Shown here: positions 5,219-6,205 of the stretch, in pieces
How positions within the stretch are numbered: the stretch's first letter is position 1
How the letters are laid out: every line of letters begins with the position of its first letter
Source: Ilumatobacteraceae bacterium
GTDB taxonomy: Bacteria > Actinomycetota > Acidimicrobiia > Acidimicrobiales > Ilumatobacteraceae
Direction of reading: 5' to 3'
DNA length: 6,205 nucleotides
NCBI GenBank assembly: GCA_021741795.1
Contig: JAIOXC010000081.1
Coordinates: forward strand, 1-6,205
Notes under the pieces: generated by a model
Seen by the model: only the letters and a program-made list of their open reading frames with translations
Databases searched by the model: none
What the model was told of the DNA's origin: nothing
Translations under genes and position numbers: made by a program

Positions 5219-5967
5219 ACAGAAATGTTGTCGACTACATGCGACATCCATTTGCGACCAGAAACGTTGAGCGTGATGCCGGTGGCAACACAACACATGC
5301 CAACCGGGGTACTGAGCAGAAACATTCGAGCAATGGGATCAGTGATTGCGATCCATGCAAACACTGCGATGGGCAACCATGTGAGCACTTTGGTAGACAA
5401 CTGCGCCTGAGCAGCCTGCACATCTCGGTCGAGCATCAGAGCCTGTTGCTCGCGTAACACCGATGCACTGTGCTCGAGAGCAGGCGCAACGCCCGCGCCG
5501 CCCGCACTCGCAACCGCCAAGGTGCGACTTGCAAAACGAATCTCGGGTGTCCACGTGGGCAACGCGCACTCAACGAGTGCATCGGCAAGCACGACACCAC
5601 GCAAGCATTGTTGAGCAACGGGTTGACTCCAATGATTGTCATCTGATTGTTGATCGCTGCATTGCACAAATGACGATGCAAGCGAAAACCCTGAACGCAC
5701 ATCGCGCGCAATCGCGTCGAGGAAATCGGTAATGGCCAGTGGGGTTTGCAGAATTGATGTCGTGGTTGATGTTGTGGGTGATGTAATAGCTGTGGCTTTG
5801 TGCAAAGTTGTACCGAGCCGCACACGCAACCATCGGCGCGACCAATGCTTGGTGAGGGGCGGCGCAATCAGCAAGGCACACGCCCCAGCAAACGAAAGCG
5901 TGCCGACAAACAGAACTAGAACTTTAAGAGCAGTGTTAAAGGCAGTATTGAAAACAGCACAGATCAT
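5215..5967 (-). CDS. tadB: TadB-like inner-membrane platform protein (type II secretion F domain)
   Basis: 250 residues. The start ATG 5967 overlaps the tadA stop in ATGA (5964-5967). N-terminal TM at about 13-35, a Thr/Ser-rich linker (about 59-72, SPTTSTTTS), T2SSF domain at about 79-207 (ITDFLDAIARDVRSGFSLASSF; later ASAGGAGVAPALEHSASVLREQ), and two C-terminal TM segments at about 193-210 and 213-235. Known role: forms the pilus platform with TadC and contacts the ATPase. Both T2SSF genes are separate and intact, so no TadB/TadC fusion is present. Confidence 0.88.
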   Translation of the reverse strand: MICAVFNTAFNTALKVLVLFVGTLSFAGACALLIAPPLTKHWSRRWLRVRLGTTLHKATAITSPTTSTTTSILQTPLAITDFLDAIARDVRSGFSLASSFVQCSDQQSDDNHWSQPVAQQCLRGVVLADALVECALPTWTPEIRFASRTLAVASAGGAGVAPALEHSASVLREQQALMLDRDVQAAQAQLSTKVLTWLPIAVFAWIAITDPIARMFLLSTPVGMCCVATGITLNVSGRKWMSHVVDNISV

Positions 5968-6205
5968 GGGCGCCCGCGAGCAAGTTGACTAATGCGCAGT
6001 TCGCTGCGCACGCCACTACAGATGTCTTGGCGGAGTAGTGGACGACATGGAGCACCTGGCGTTGTTGACACTTCGCTGATCTCGATCACTGATCGCGAAC
6101 CATCTGCGTGGCGACCGACGGAAACAACAACGTCGATCGCCGCACAAATGTGTTGAGCAATGGCTTCTCGCGGCCATTGCCCGCAGTGCTGCAACATCAA
6201 CGACT
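5964..6205 (-). CDS. tadA: TadA/CpaF secretion ATPase, C-terminal fragment (5' end outside window)
   Basis: About 80 C-terminal residues are visible and the frame stays open to the right edge, so the TTG at 6200 is an internal Leu and not a start. The sequence PREAIAQHICAAIDVVVSVGRHADGSRSVIEISEV matches the end of the CpaF/TadA ATPase domain: the helix before the final strands, the DGSR turn and the I(S/T)EV strand. Walker A/B and Asp/His boxes lie outside the window. Known role: hexameric cytoplasmic ATPase driving Flp pilus assembly. It is the upstream gene of this operon within the window; any tadZ/cpaE-like gene and the operon promoter must lie further right. Confidence 0.88.
   Translation of the reverse strand, partial: SLMLQHCGQWPREAIAQHICAAIDVVVSVGRHADGSRSVIEISEVSTTPGAPCRPLLRQDICSGVRSELRISQLARGRP

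Noticed and set aside
5219..5296. N-terminal extension of TadC
   Set aside because: It lies inside tadB in another frame. ATG 5218 forms the ATGA overlap typical of this operon.
5436..5867. Minus-strand reading of 143 residues inside tadB
   Set aside because: Shadow of tadB in another frame; Cys/Pro/Arg-rich and without a plausible fold.

Overview
The window looks like chromosomal DNA from an actinobacterium of moderate G+C content (roughly 50% by eye), possibly Acidimicrobiia-like. The evidence is an MprAB-like two-component pair and a tadA-tadB-tadC-flp-tadE operon in the order known from mycobacteria and other Actinobacteria. The lineage is an inference. No RNA genes, insertion sequences, CRISPR arrays or phage genes are visible.

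Left part (1-2703): the 3' end of rsgA, a circularly permuted ribosome-assembly GTPase, runs rightward off the left edge. It meets a leftward response regulator/histidine kinase operon tail to tail, and the two stop codons share a TTAA palindrome (665-668). The regulator (2002-2703) and kinase (665-2005) overlap by 4 bp (ATGA) and resemble an envelope-stress pair of the MprA/MprB type.

Middle (2704-3756): a divergent 148-bp control region carries five 8-bp half-sites with a TCTT core, spaced 10-12 bp apart. This is the layout expected for an OmpR/PhoB-family operator. Downstream on the + strand is a secreted protein (2852-3667) with a clear signal peptide, two 101-residue helical repeats and a His/Gly-rich tail. 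The placement suggests that the two-component system controls this gene and itself. The two DNA repeats are mosaic: a perfectly identical 111-bp 5' part, a strongly diverged middle and a nearly identical 3' part. A strong hairpin follows, probably acting as a bidirectional terminator.

Right part (3757-6205): a leftward Tad (type IVc) pilus operon enters from the right edge as the C-terminus of the TadA/CpaF ATPase. It continues with TadB, TadC (4-bp overlaps at each junction), a Flp-like pilin and a TadE-like minor pilin, and ends with a short STAS-domain protein. Both pilins share a GQATxE prepilin-peptidase motif. The STAS protein sits where a TadF-like gene would be expected, and has Asp in place of the usual phospho-Ser of anti-sigma-factor antagonists.

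Most genes belong to known families. The more unusual points are the phased operator beside the secreted repeat protein, the mosaic repeats, and the STAS gene attached to a pilus operon. There is no clear evidence here for a wholly new type of system.
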